Assembly (NCBI GenBank): GCA_023053545.1
Contig: JAKZAN010000004.1
Location: forward strand, 12,802,235-12,866,234
Reading direction: 5' to 3'
Length of the DNA: 64,000 nucleotides
Source: Lepidurus packardi
Taxonomy: Eukaryota > Arthropoda > Branchiopoda > Notostraca > Triopsidae
Each line of letters begins with the position of its first letter. The stretch's first letter is position 1. Shown here in pieces: positions 42,001 to 54,393 of this stretch. The translations under genes and the position numbers were made by a program. Under the pieces are notes generated by a model. It did no database searches. It saw only the letters and a program-made list of their open reading frames with translations, and had not been told where the DNA came from.

Positions 42001-45000
42001 ACCGCACCGAAGATGTGTATTTTTTGCTTCTAGCAGATTTGTTTGAAGTCACAGGGCGAAAAGTCAGAGAGAATAACTGTCTTAAATTGTTCAAAGAACA
42101 TGACTGTCACGGTATTTTTTCAAGTTCTCAACCTAACCGCGTAGCCTAACCTCGTAGCCTAACCTAACGTAGCCGAAGCTAACCGCACCGAAGATGTGTA
42201 TTTTTTGCTTCTAGCAGATTTGTTTGAAGTCACAGGGCGAAAAGTCAGAGAGAATAACTGTCTTAAATTGTTCAAAGAACATGACTGTCACGGTATTTTT
42301 TCAAGTTCTCAACCTAACCGCGTAGCCTAACCTCGTAGCCTAACCTAACGTAGCCGAAGCTAACCGCACCGAAGATGTGTATTTTTTGCTTCTAGCAGAT
42401 TTGTTTGAAGTCACAGGGCGAAAAGTCAGAGAGAATAACTGTCTTAAATTGTTCAAAGAACATGACTGTCACGGTATTTTTTCAAGTTCTCAACCTAACC
42501 GCGTAGCCTAACCTCGTAGCCTAACCTAACGTAGCCGAAGCTAACCGCACCGAAGATGTGTATTTTTTGCTTCTAGCAGATTTGTTTGAAGTCACAGGGC
42601 GAAAAGTCAGAGAGAATAACTGTCTTAAATTGTTCAAAGAACATGACTGTCACGGTATTTTTTCAAGTTCTCAACCTAACCGCGTAGCCTAACCTCGTAG
42701 CCTAACCTAACGTAGCCGAAGCTAACCGCACCGAAGATGTGTATTTTTTGCTTCTAGCAGATTTGTTTGAAGTCACAGGGCGAAAAGTCAGAGAGAATAA
42801 CTGTCTTAAATTGTTCAAAGAACATGACTGTCACGGTATTTTTTCAAGTTCTCAACCTAACCGCGTAGCCTAACCTCGTAGCCTAACCTAACGTAGCCGA
42901 AGCTAACCGCACCGAAGATGTGTATTTTTTGCTTCTAGCAGATTTGTTTGAAGTCACAGGGCGAAAAGTCAGAGAGAATAACTGTCTTAAATTGTTCAAA
43001 GAACATGACTGTCACGGTATTTTTTCAAGTTCTCAACCTAACCGCGTAGCCTAACCTCGTAGCCTAACCTAACGTAGCCGAAGCTAACCGCACCGAAGAT
43101 GTGTATTTTTTGCTTCTAGCAGATTTGTTTGAAGTCACAGGGCGAAAAGTCAGAGAGAATAACTGTCTTAAATTGTTCAAAGAACATGACTGTCACGGTA
43201 TTTTTTCAAGTTCTCAACCTAACCGCGTAGCCTAACCTCGTAGCCTAACCTAACGTAGCCGAAGCTAACCGCACCGAAGATGTGTATTTTTTGCTTCTAG
43301 CAGATTTGTTTGAAGTCACAGGGCGAAAAGTCAGAGAGAATAACTGTCTTAAATTGTTCAAAGAACATGACTGTCACGGTATTTTTTCAAGTTCTCAACC
43401 TAACCGCGTAGCCTAACCTCGTAGCCTAACCTAACGTAGCCGAAGCTAACCGCACCGAAGATGTGTATTTTTTGCTTCTAGCAGATTTGTTTGAAGTCAC
43501 AGGGCGAAAAGTCAGAGAGAATAACTGTCTTAAATTGTTCAAAGAACATGACTGTCACGGTATTTTTTCAAGTTCTCAACCTAACCGCGTAGCCTAACCT
43601 CGTAGCCTAACCTAACGTAGCCGAAGCTAACCGCACCGAAGATGTGTATTTTTTGCTTCTAGCAGATTTGTTTGAAGTCACAGGGCGAAAAGTCAGAGAG
43701 AATAACTGTCTTAAATTGTTCAAAGAACATGACTGTCACGGTATTTTTCAAGTTCTCAACCTAACCGCGTAGCCTAACCTCGTAGCCTAACCTAACGTAG
43801 CCGAAGCTAACCGCACCGAAGATGTGTATTTTTTGCTTCTAGCAGATTTGTTTGAAGTCACAGGGCGAAAAGTCAGAGAGAATAACTGTCTTAAATTGTT
43901 CAAAGAACATGACTGTCACGGTATTTTTTCAAGTTCTCAACCTAACCGCGTAGCCTAACCTCGTAGCCTAACCTAACGTAGCCGAAGCTAACCGCACCGA
44001 AGATGTGTATTTTTTGCTTCTAGCAGATTTGTTTGAAGTCACAGGGCGAAAAGTCAGAGAGAATAACTGTCTTAAATTGTTCAAAGAACATGACTGTCAC
44101 GGTATTTTTTCAAGTTCTCAACCTAACCGCGTAGCCTAACCTCGTAGCCTAACCTAACGTAGCCGAAGCTAACCGCACCGAAGATGTGTATTTTTTGCTT
44201 CTAGCAGATTTGTTTGAAGTCACAGGGCGAAAAGTCAGAGAGAATAACTGTCTTAAATTGTTCAAAGAACATGACTGTCACGGTATTTTTTCAAGTTCTC
44301 AACCTAACCGCGTAGCCTAACCTCGTAGCCTAACCTAACGTAGCCGAAGCTAACCGCACCGAAGATGTGTATTTTTTGCTTCTAGCAGATTTGTTTGAAG
44401 TCACAGGGCGAAAAGTCAGAGAGAATAACTGTCTTAAATTGTTCAAAGAACATGACTGTCACGGTATTTTTTCAAGTTCTCAACCTAACCGCGTAGCCTA
44501 ACCTCGTAGCCTAACCTAACGTAGCCGAAGCTAACCGCACCGAAGATGTGTATTTTTTGCTTCTAGCAGATTTGTTTGAAGTCACAGGGCGAAAAGTCAG
44601 AGAGAATAACTGTCTTAAATTGTTCAAAGAACATGACTGTCACGGTATTTTTTCAAGTTCTCAACCTAACCGCGTAGCCTAACCTCGTAGCCTAACCTAA
44701 CGTAGCCGAAGCTAACCGCACCGAAGATGTGTATTTTTTGCTTCTAGCAGATTTGTTTGAAGTCACAGGGCGAAAAGTCAGAGAGAATAACTGTCTTAAA
44801 TTGTTCAAAGAACATGACTGTCACGGTATTTTTTCAAGTTCTCAACCTAACCGCGTAGCCTAACCTCGTAGCCTAACCTAACGTAGCCGAAGCTAACCGC
44901 ACCGAAGATGTGTATTTTTTGCTTCTAGCAGATTTGTTTGAAGTCACAGGGCGAAAAGTCAGAGAGAATAACTGTCTTAAATTGTTCAAAGAACATGACT

Positions 45001-47567
45001 GTCACGGTATTTTTTCAAGTTCTCAACCTAACCGCGTAGCCTAACCTCGTAGCCTAACCTAACGTAGCCGAAGCTAACCGCACCGAAGATGTGTATTTTT
45101 TGCTTCTAGCAGATTTGTTTGAAGTCACAGGGCGAAAAGTCAGAGAGAATAACTGTCTTAAATTGTTCAAAGAACATGACTGTCACGGTATTTTTTCAAG
45201 TTCTCAACCTAACCGCGTAGCCTAACCTCGTAGCCTAACCTAACGTAGCCGAAGCTAACCGCACCGAAGATGTGTATTTTTTGCTTCTAGCAGATTTGTT
45301 TGAAGTCACAGGGCGAAAAGTCAGAGAGAATAACTGTCTTAAATTGTTCAAAGAACATGACTGTCACGGTATTTTTTCAAGTTCTCAACCTAACCGCGTA
45401 GCCTAACCTCGTATCCTAACCTAACGTAGCCGAAGCTAACCGCACCGAAGATGTGTATGTTTTGCTTCTAGCAGATTTGTTTGAAGTCACAGGGCGAAAA
45501 GTCAGAGAGAATAACTGTCTTAAATTGTTCAAAGAACATGACTGTCACGGTATTTTTTCAAGTTCTCAACCTAACCGCGTAGCCTAACCTCGTAGCCTAA
45601 CCTAACGTAGCCGAAGCTAACCGCACCGAAGATGTGTATGTTTTGCTTCTAGCAGATTTGTTTGAAGTCACAGGGCGAAAAGTCAGAGAGAATAACTGTC
45701 TTAAATTGTTCAAAGAACATGACTGTCACGGTATTTTTTCAAGTTCTCAACCTAACCGCGTAGCCTAACCTCGTAGCCTAACCTAACGTAGCCGAAGCTA
45801 ACCGCACCGAAGATGTGTATGTTTTGCTTCTAGCAGATTTGTTTGAAGTCACAGGGCGAAAAGTCAGAGAGAATAACTGTCTTAAATTGTTCAAAGAACA
45901 TGACTGTCACGGTATTTTTTCAAGTTCTCAACCTAACCGCGTAGCCTAACCTCGTAGCCTAACCTAACGTAGCCGAAGCTAACCGCACCGAAGATGTGTA
46001 TTTTTTGCTTCTAGCAGATTTGTTTGAAGTCACAGGGCGAAAAGTCAGAGAGAATAACTGTCTTAAATTGTTCAAAGAACATGACTGTCACGGTATTTTT
46101 TCAAGTTCTCAACCTAACCGCGTAGCCTAACCTCGTAGCCTAACCTAACGTAGCCGAAGCTAACCGCACCGAAGATGTGTATTTTTTGCTTCTAGCAGAT
46201 TTGTTTGAAGTCACAGGGCGAAAAGTCAGAGAGAATAACTGTCTTAAATTGTTCAAAGAACATGACTGTCACGGTATTTTTTCAAGTTCTCAACCTAACC
46301 GCGTAGCCTAACCTCGTAGCCTAACCTAACGTAGCCGAAGCTAACCGCACCGAAGATGTGTATTTTTTGCTTCTAGCAGATTTGTTTGAAGTCACAGGGC
46401 GAAAAGTCAGAGAGAATAACTGTCTTAAATTGTTCAAAGAACATGACTGTCACGGTATTTTTTCAAGTTCTCAACCTAACCGCGTAGCCTAACCTCGTAG
46501 CCTAACCTAACGTAGCCGAAGCTAACCGCACCGAAGATGTGTATTTTTTGCTTCTAGCAGATTTGTTTAAAGTCACAGGGCGAAAAGTCAGAGAGAATAA
46601 CTGTCTTAAATTGTTCAAAGAACATGACTGTCACGGTATTTTTTCAAGTTCTCAACCTAACCGCGTAGCCTAACCTCGTAGCCTAACCTAACGTAGCCGA
46701 AGCTAACCGCACCGAAGATGTGTATTTTTTGCTTCTAGCAGATTTGTTTGAAGTCACAGGGCGAAAAGTCAGAGAGAATAACTGTCTTAAATTGTTCAAA
46801 GAACATGACTGTCACGGTATTTTTTCAAGTTCTCAACCTAACCGCGTAGCCTAACCTCGTAGCCTAACCTAACGTAGCCGAAGCTAACCGCACCGAAGAT
46901 GTGTATTTTTTGCTTCTAGCAGATTTGTTTGAAGTCACAGGGCGAAAAGTCAGAGAGAATAACTGTCTTAAATTGTTCAAAGAACATGACTGTCACGGTA
47001 TTTTTTCAAGTTCTCAACCTAACCGCGTAGCCTAACCTCGTAGCCTAACCTAACGTAGCCGAAGCTAACCGCACCGAAGATGTGTATGTTTTGCTTCTAG
47101 CAGATTTGTTTGAAGTCACAGGGCGAAAAGTCAGAGAGAATAACTGTCTTAAATTGTTCAAAGAACATGACTGTCACGGTATTTTTTCAAGTTCTCAACC
47201 TAACCGCGTAGCCTAACCTCGTAGCCTAACCTAACGTAGCCGAAGCTAACCGCACCGAAGATGTGTATTTTTTGCTTCTAGCAGATTTGTTTGAAGTCAC
47301 AGGGCGAAAAGTCAGAGAGAATAACTGTCTTAAATTGTTCAAAGAACATGACTGTCACGGTATTTTTTCAAGTTCTCAACCTAACCGCGTAGCCTAACCT
47401 CGTAGCCTAACCTAACGTAGCCGAAGCTAACCGCACCGAAGATGTGTATTTTTTGCTTCTAGCAGATTTGTTTGAAGTCACAGGGCGAAAAGTCAGAGAG
47501 AATAACTGTCTTAAATTGTTCAAAGAACATGACTGTCACGGTATTTTTTCAAGTTCTCAACCTAACC
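39023..47567. repeat. 181-bp satellite array, 47 complete units plus a partial
   Basis: Tandem units begin with ATGACTGTCACGGTATTTTT; 46 complete units are 181 bp and one (near 43744) is 180 bp. A 39-bp partial unit follows at 47529-47567. Units are almost identical. The core (CAACCTAACC, GCCTAACC twice, CTAACG) is built of the CCTAA telomere motif separated by CGTAG spacers. The rest is unrelated sequence with a T6 run. The first unit has two unique substitutions, as expected at an array edge. No ORF over 60 codons lies inside. Confidence 0.97.
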
Positions 47568-47580
47568 AACGTAGCCAAAC

Positions 47581-50500
47581 CAGGGTTGATATACCGCGCT
47601 ACTCACTTTACCGCGGTAATTACCGCGGTAGAATACTTTACCGCAGTATTCTATCGCGCTAATTTTAATTTTACCGCATATACCGCATTACCGCAAGCCT
47701 TTGAAGTACCGCGCGGTAACGGTAAAATCGAATTTTTAAGACTACGGTTGAGCCCCGGCATCGCAACGATTTGCTGGACATGACGTCACTTTACTCACGT
47801 GAATCGTTTGAGTCACGTGAGCTTATGGGAAGCGTGCTTTGGTTTTTTTAAGCGTCTCCACGCGGTTTGAAAGCCAAAAGCATCGCACCCAAACAACGCC
47901 CAACTGAATTTTGGTGTTTAGAAATGAATGAATCCTCTGTAAGTATTCGAATAACATAACTACACTATATTTTAATGAAAAGAAACCATAGTTAATATTA
48001 GTAAGGACCACCATGCATTTCTCAACGTATTTTCACATTAGGAGACATATCAAATGTTGAAAAAAGGGAACAGTTTCGTCATGACTCACAGTTTTTCATT
48101 TGTAGGGCTTATGGCAGTTCGAAGATGAACGACCTGAACAGGTGGATGAATTTGCTGCTGAGACAATTACATCACCTGACAGTAAATTTCTTAATACTCA
48201 CAGTATCTGACTTTATTTGTTTACAGTGAGTACATATCTTTGTTTTATAGAGGAGATTGTAACAGACGAGGCAGATGATGAGTCTCAATCAAGCCAAAGA
48301 GATGGAATTTGACCAGCAGCTAAGAAACCAAACGCATGTTTCAACGGGCAAGAGGTTATTAAGTATCCATCCAGTTTCTTCACGCTAAAGGGGAGCAAGG
48401 GCCCAGATTCTCTTTCATATTACTGCCTTCAAGGTGATTGCAAGAACAAAGGGAAAGTTCTGACAGCCTACATCAATTCGCGGGGAAACTTGCGAAAGCA
48501 CGTGAAAGTAAGTTATTGACTTTTTTCTTAAAATTCTCTGTTACATAAACTTACAACCCGTAATATGAAATTCAGTTTCACCAAAATGAATTGATTAAAA
48601 CGGGTTATGTTGACACAACGAACTTCTTTTGTTTTAATTTCAGACACAACATGGTTCACAGTTGGAGGAATTCAATCGGCAATGCAAAGCAGTTGATTTG
48701 GAAAAGGGATGGTGCTCTCTTACGAATGAGTCAACTGCCGATGAGTCCAGCTCAAGTCAACCGAAACTACAGCAGCAGAAACTTTCTTTCTCTGGCTATC
48801 CCAGAAGTCTCACGCAAGATGCGTTAGATTCGTATATTGTGGTAAATTATAAGCAAATTTTTGTGCTCTGGGAGTTCGAATTGTAATCTATTTAACTATT
48901 TTAGGAGTATTTGGTTCAAGGAGTCCATCCAGTTCATGAGACAAGAAAGGACTTCTTCAAGAATTTCGTTCAGAGACTAGCACATGGAAAAAAGATACGG
49001 AGCCAGTCGTACTACAAAAATCTGATACAGAAGGATTTTATTTTAAGTAAAAGTCTGCTTAAAAATTTTCTGGCTGTAGCACCGTGGATGTGCACAACCG
49101 CGGATTGCTGGAGCTCCAGAGGACGGCAATTTCTTGGTGTCACTGTTCACTAGCTCAATGAAAAGCTGCAACGAAAGTCTGCATGTTTGGCAATTAAGCC
49201 AGTGTACGATTTGTGCAACTATCAAACCATTGCAGCGAAACTTGAGTCCATCTATGACGAGTTCGACATTTCTAGGAAAGTGGTCGCAACTGTAACAGAC
49301 AACGGAAGCAACTTCGAGAAAGCCTTTAGAACGTACGGAGTTGACTCCTCAGTCATTTTTCCTGCGGGCGTTGATCTAGCAGAACATTCATCCTGCCTAA
49401 ACGAAGAGGTGACATCAATTCCGAGCAAGACGGGGTTACCACAATCCTCAAAAGCCCGAAATGAACGAAACAAGCAATTTGGCAAAGACGAGGATGCCAT
49501 TGAAGAACTATTGAATGATCTGTCATCTGATTTCTCAGAATCTGAACTTGACGAATTTGACTCGGAATCGGATAAGGAACTTTCGAGCTCATCGGTGAAG
49601 GAACAAAACCATACCTCTGGCCATGTACAAGCTTTTCAGGATGACGAAGAACCGGATTTGTTTATTCCGCTCACTGAGATACTCCACGTGAAAAGTCGAG
49701 TTTCATCCATGTTTCATCACCTACCCCCGCACCGCCGATGTGCCTCCCATACATTAAATTTGATAGCAAAGGAGGACATAGTGAAAGGGTCGGATACCGC
49801 ATTTCTTCAGATCAAGTCGGCTGTTGAGACAAAAATACGGAAGATTACGAAATTACAACGAAGGAGTGCGAAGGCTTCACATAAAATCAAAGAAGAACTA
49901 GGCGGCCTTCTTGTTCAGCCGAACTCAACATGTTGGAACTCGTGGTTCAACGCATACAAGCGAATGGAAACGCTTCTTGCAAAAAAGAGGTCAGGAGTTC
50001 GGAACCTCTTCCAACAATTCAAAATACCTTTCTTTCGTCCTGTGGAGGAGAAATATATCAACGAATTCGTGCGAATTATGCGTCCGCTTGCAGAAGCTCT
50101 CGATATCCTTCAAGGTGAGATCAACGTTTCAGTTGCATACCTCCTGCCAACTCTGAAGATTCTTGAGGAAGAAATGGCAACTTTACAGAATTCGGAGTTG
50201 GAAGTTTGCAAGAAATTGCCTGGAGTCATTAAAGAGGCAGTTAAAAAACGTTTTGCTGGCTATTTCGAAGATGAGCAGCTGATTATGGCTACAGTTCTAC
50301 ATCCTAAGTTTAAAATTTGGTGGCTTCCGGAAGAGCAGCGTGCAAAGAATATCAAGAGAGTAGCGAAGCTTTGTGAACATAGTCAAACTCAAGAATCGGA
50401 AAGCCCCATATGGTAAGACGATGAATCAATGATTTGAAAACACACTAACTTTTGCCTTTTACTTATATAGCGCTTCTATACGTGAAGAGTCTGAAGATAC

Positions 50501-51061
50501 TGTAGACTACCACGACAGCCCAAAGAAGCTTAAAAAGGATTTCTTCAAGTCCCTTTCCCAAGGAAAGGAATCAGCGAGTAAATTAACCGAAGTTGAGCTC
50601 TATCTGGCAGACTCAAGTGACAAGATTGAAATGCTTGAGAAATATCCGACGCTAAAGACGCTCTTTAGGAAGTATAATGCCACTCTTCCATCGTCAGCAT
50701 CCTGCGAGCGGTTATTCAGCGTAGCTGGGAGAATATTTACCCCAGTTCGGAGTAGGCTGTCTGACACGACTTTTGAGCGCTTGATATTTCTGAAATTTAA
50801 CAGCAAGTTGACATAAGTTTGCCCAATGTTTGCAATGTTACTCTGCAATAAAAATAAAGCCGTAACATCTTAACCATGTGCTTAGATTTTCTGTATTCAA
50901 AGACAGTCATAAAATTTGAATTTGAATTTTTTTAACCGATTACCGTTACCGCAACAAACTAAAAGTTTCGCGGTAAATATCTAGCGCGGTACGGTAATCG
51001 AAAATCTCATTTACAGTTACCGAATAGCGGTAAAAAAATAAAATTACCGCTGTCAACCCTG
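47581..51061 (+). mobile_element. hAT-superfamily DNA transposon, 3.5 kb
   Basis: The ends are CAGGGTTGA at 47581 and TCAACCCTG ending at 51061. Just inside them are runs of TACCGCGG-type motifs, including two perfect TACCGCGGTA palindromes at 47609-47618 and 47621-47630, and more ACCG(C/T) motifs at 50935-51052. Such subterminal repeats are typical transposase-binding sites. The flanking 8-mers (AGCCAAAC and GTGCCACC) do not match, so no target duplication is seen. The left flank is a diverged piece of the satellite unit; the right flank is not. Confidence 0.85.
47924..50816 (+). pseudogene. hAT transposase, nearly intact, two in-frame stops
   Basis: Six exons, 47924-47938, 48106-48181, 48251-48507, 48644-48841, 48905-50412 and 50471-50816, form an 800-codon frame. 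After an acidic start comes a BED-type zinc finger (YYCLQGDCKNKGKV to RKHVKTQH). The RNaseH-like core has ATVTDNGSNFEKAF and RRCASHTLNLIAKED, with an acidic insert between them. The C-terminal dimerisation domain is SASCERLFSVAGRIFTPVRS. TGA at 48310-48312 and TAG at 49151-49153 interrupt the frame, so this copy is probably inactive unless one stop is read through. AATAAA follows the end at 50847-50858. Confidence 0.88.
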
Positions 51062-51987
51062 GTGCCACCCTTACACTACAGGGCCAAGTACATGACAAGT
51101 AATCCGTCGTTTTTATCACTTTATTATTAATTTAGAATCTCTAATGCTTCATTACCCGTACATAAAGAAATGGCTCGAGTTAAACCTTTTGCTAAAATAC
51201 CATTCTTACATGGAGTTGATAAACAGTTTATTTCTTACATGGCTAATCGTTAGTTGATTGTATTATTTAAATTAGCTCTCTGTAATTAATTTTTTTAAAT
51301 GAAATTAAATTTAAAATCTTCTTACATTCCCACCAGTTCCAGAGAGCGCAGTTAAAGGAAACATTTGATTATCATTATTGAATAAGTGAGTTAGGAAAAG
51401 TGTAATATTTCAAAATAAACGAGTTCCGTTTGCACCGTTAATGCCTCAAACCTCTCATAATGGCGCTCGAGTCGTATTCCGCAACTGGAATGCAGCTGTG
51501 GCTGCGTCGCATCCCCCGAGGAAGCCTCTCCTGTTGGCGTTTAGCGTGGTTTGTCAGTTTTGTTGTTTGTTTTGGCTTAAAAAGTTGAACTTTTTGGAAG
51601 TTTTAGAGGTAAGAAATAAGTGGGGAATATTCGCATTCACTTAGACTTAATTAGTGTACCAAGTTTAACGTATAATTATGCCAGTAAAGCCCGTTCTTGC
51701 CATTTTTAAGAGCAATAACAGGCTGTCCGTTGCCCCCACACTCGAACGTTTAGACAACGTTTAGATTTTTCTAAACAAACGAAATGTTTAGGAAAAATGA
51801 AGGATTTTTGTATTTTTACTTTTTTGCTATGACCTAAGTTTCCTTAATAAATAACTCAAATTACTTTAATTTCTTATCTATTCACTCGCTTTTAAAGGAA
51901 GGAATTGAGGTAAAAAAGAGGAAACACGTTACAATATCGTTAAAAGATCATTAAAACGCTGGTACTAATGTAGATTTATTTTTATAG
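51062..51987. other. AT-rich spacer between the hAT element and the myosin copy
   Basis: It starts GTGCCACCCTTACACTAC, which resembles an imperfect Harbinger end, then turns AT-rich. No first exons of the myosin gene are recognisable here. An open frame at 51441-51644 matches nothing. Confidence 0.5.
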
Positions 51988-54393
51988 GGAAGGGAAATCG
52001 CAAGATTTGCCCCATATGAAGAACCCCGAGTTCCTGATATCGGTGAGAACGATTTGACGTCGTTATCATACCTACATGAGCCTGCGGTTCCTCACAGTCT
52101 TCAGATTCGCTTTCAGCGCCAAGCTATATATACATACTGTGGTAAGCCACAATTCAGCTCATTTTTCAGTTCTTTTTAAGAAATTCAAAATTCCGGATTC
52201 TAACCTCTTTTTCTTGTTTTCTTGCAGGAATACTTTTGATTGCTGTTAATCCCTATGCAGAGTTACCTATTTATGGCAACGATATTATCCTGATTTATCG
52301 AAACCAGAGTCAATATGCGAATTTAGACCCTCACGTCTTCGCAGTCACAGAAGAAGCTTATACAGAACTTGAAAGGTTCAGATTTTCCCTCTTTTTGATT
52401 CCTTTTCACAATAAATTCCTAATTTTTTTTTTTTTAAAAAAGAAAGAAAAAGTGGCGATTTTTTGGTGCAGAGAGAACCGAAACCAGTCCATCATTGTGT
52501 CAGGAGCAGGCAAAACTGTTTCCACCAAGAACGTAATTCGCTATTTTGCCACTGCCGGAGGTTCTGCCACTGAAACATTTTTGGCTTCGAATCCCATTAT
52601 GGAGTAAATATACTTCATTTTTCTTATTTTTCCTTTGAAAAAGGGGCAAAAAGGAGGGGAACAAAATGAATGGGGAACACAGTAAGCTTGTAAATTGGTT
52701 ATCTTAGGCAGGCGATTGGGAATGCGAAGACGACTAAAAACGATAACGGTTCCCGATTTGGCAAATATATGGAAATCGACTTTAACAGTCTATACCAGAC
52801 TAGGGGAGCAAACATGCGGACGTATTTATTCGAAAAGTTACGGGTGGTCTTCCCATCGAACGGAGTTACCACATCTTTTACCAGTTATGTGCTGCGGCTA
52901 GTCTTCCTGAGTACCAGGATTTACGCTTAGGTGAGTCGATGTGCTCTTCTTTTGTTTTTATATTGCGTTAAATGCAATTTTATTGCGTTTTGAATCGTTT
53001 CTTTATTTTTATTGTCCTTTTTAGGCCATCCAGACAGCTTTCACTACACGAACCAAGACGGGAGTCCGTATGTGGCTGGAGTAAACGATTTGGAGTACTT
53101 TATCGAAACGAAACGCGCATTGAGCATGTTGGGCTTTCCTGATGAGTTCCAGACGAATATTTTCCGGATTTTGGGAGCTATTTTGCATTTAGGAAACGTG
53201 CAGATTCAAGAAGCCCATCAAGAGAGCTGTACCATCCTGGTGTATTCATAAATATTGATGTTTTAAGCACTTTAAAAGGGAAATCTTGGATTTTGGAGTT
53301 GAACTAATTCAGTATTGTATTTTATTTTAGGTTACCGATACTCACCTGGAGGATTTTTGCCACTTGATGGGTTTGGCTAATGACGATAAGGAGGAATTGC
53401 GTAAATGGCTATGTTTTCCCCAGATGCTTAGTATGCGAGAAGTGTTTACGAAGCCAATGAACCTAAAAGAGGTAAAAAGCCTTCCAGTTTGGTCTTTTGT
53501 TACGATTAAAAAGACTTTTCGTCGGTTTTAGGCAATCTTTGCGCGTGATGCCCTAGCTAAGCATATTTTTCGCATTTATTTAACAAAATTGTGTCCCTGA
53601 TCAACAAGTCTTTAGCCAGTAATGCCAGTTTATCGGCGTCTTGGATATTTATGCATTTGAGACATTCCAAATTAACAGTTTCGAGCAGTTTTGTATCAAC
53701 TATGCCAACGAAAAACTCCAGCTCCAATTCACCCAAGTAAAAAATTGAATTCTCTATCAGTTCAATGTCAAATTCAGTTGTGTTAACTCACTTTTCGTTT
53801 GTTAGCACGTTTTCAAACTGCAGCAAGAAGAGTGCGCTAGCGAAAACATCGAATGGACTTTGATCGAATTCTGCGACAACCAACCCTGTATCGATCTTAT
53901 CGAAAACAAGTTGGGAATATTGGATTTGCTGGATGAAGAATGCAAAGTAACAAAATATTGGTTTCCATTTGGTAGTTATTTTGTATTGGATTTTTTGGGT
54001 TAACAGTTACGTAAAGGATCGGATCGAGCGTGGGTTTCGAAACTCCAGGGCAAATGCGGAACTTTTTCCCACCTTAGCAAGCCATGCTTCTCGAATACGG
54101 CATTTATTACCACCCATTTTGCGGCTAAAGTCGAGTATGAGTGCGAAGGATTTCTGGAAAAGAATCGCGATACTGTCATGGAAGAGCAAGTTGCCATTCT
54201 TCGCCACAGCAAAGTATTGAAAAAAAAGGGGAAAAAAAACATCCTGATTTTTTGGGTAAATTTTTTTTGTACATTTTATTTCTAGAATCCATTAGTGCTC
54301 CAATTAGTGTCTGACGACGACAGCGAAGTGCAACCTTTCGCTCCTATGGTGAGCGAAACTCGTCCAATGTTTCGAAGCGAAAAGGAAGAGTGA
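51988..54393 (+). pseudogene. Myosin V (dilute/didum type) motor-domain pseudogene, both ends missing
   Basis: Ten exon-like blocks keep short introns: 51988-52141, 52228-52375, 52472-52603, 52708-52930, 53025-53239, 53331-53471, 53532-53736, 53806-53946, 54007-54213, 54286-54393. They match the myosin V head from [16 protein letters not shown] through [52 protein letters not shown] and [13 protein letters not shown]. The P-loop reads [10 protein letters not shown], lacking the GES of GESGAGKT. The frame breaks near 52855 and in the block at 53532-53736. The first head exons, the actin-binding and converter regions, IQ motifs, coiled coil and cargo domain are all absent. Retained introns mean a DNA-level duplicate, not a retrocopy. 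Confidence 0.9.

Noticed and set aside
39023-47567. CRISPR-like or gene array
   Set aside because: Repeats are contiguous with no variable spacers, in an animal genome, and carry no ORF; it is a satellite.
51062-51070. GTGCCACCC as the missing right end of the Harbinger element
   Set aside because: Only about nine bases fit the inverted left end, the flanking triplets do not match, and the hAT end lies directly beside it; kept only as a weak possibility.
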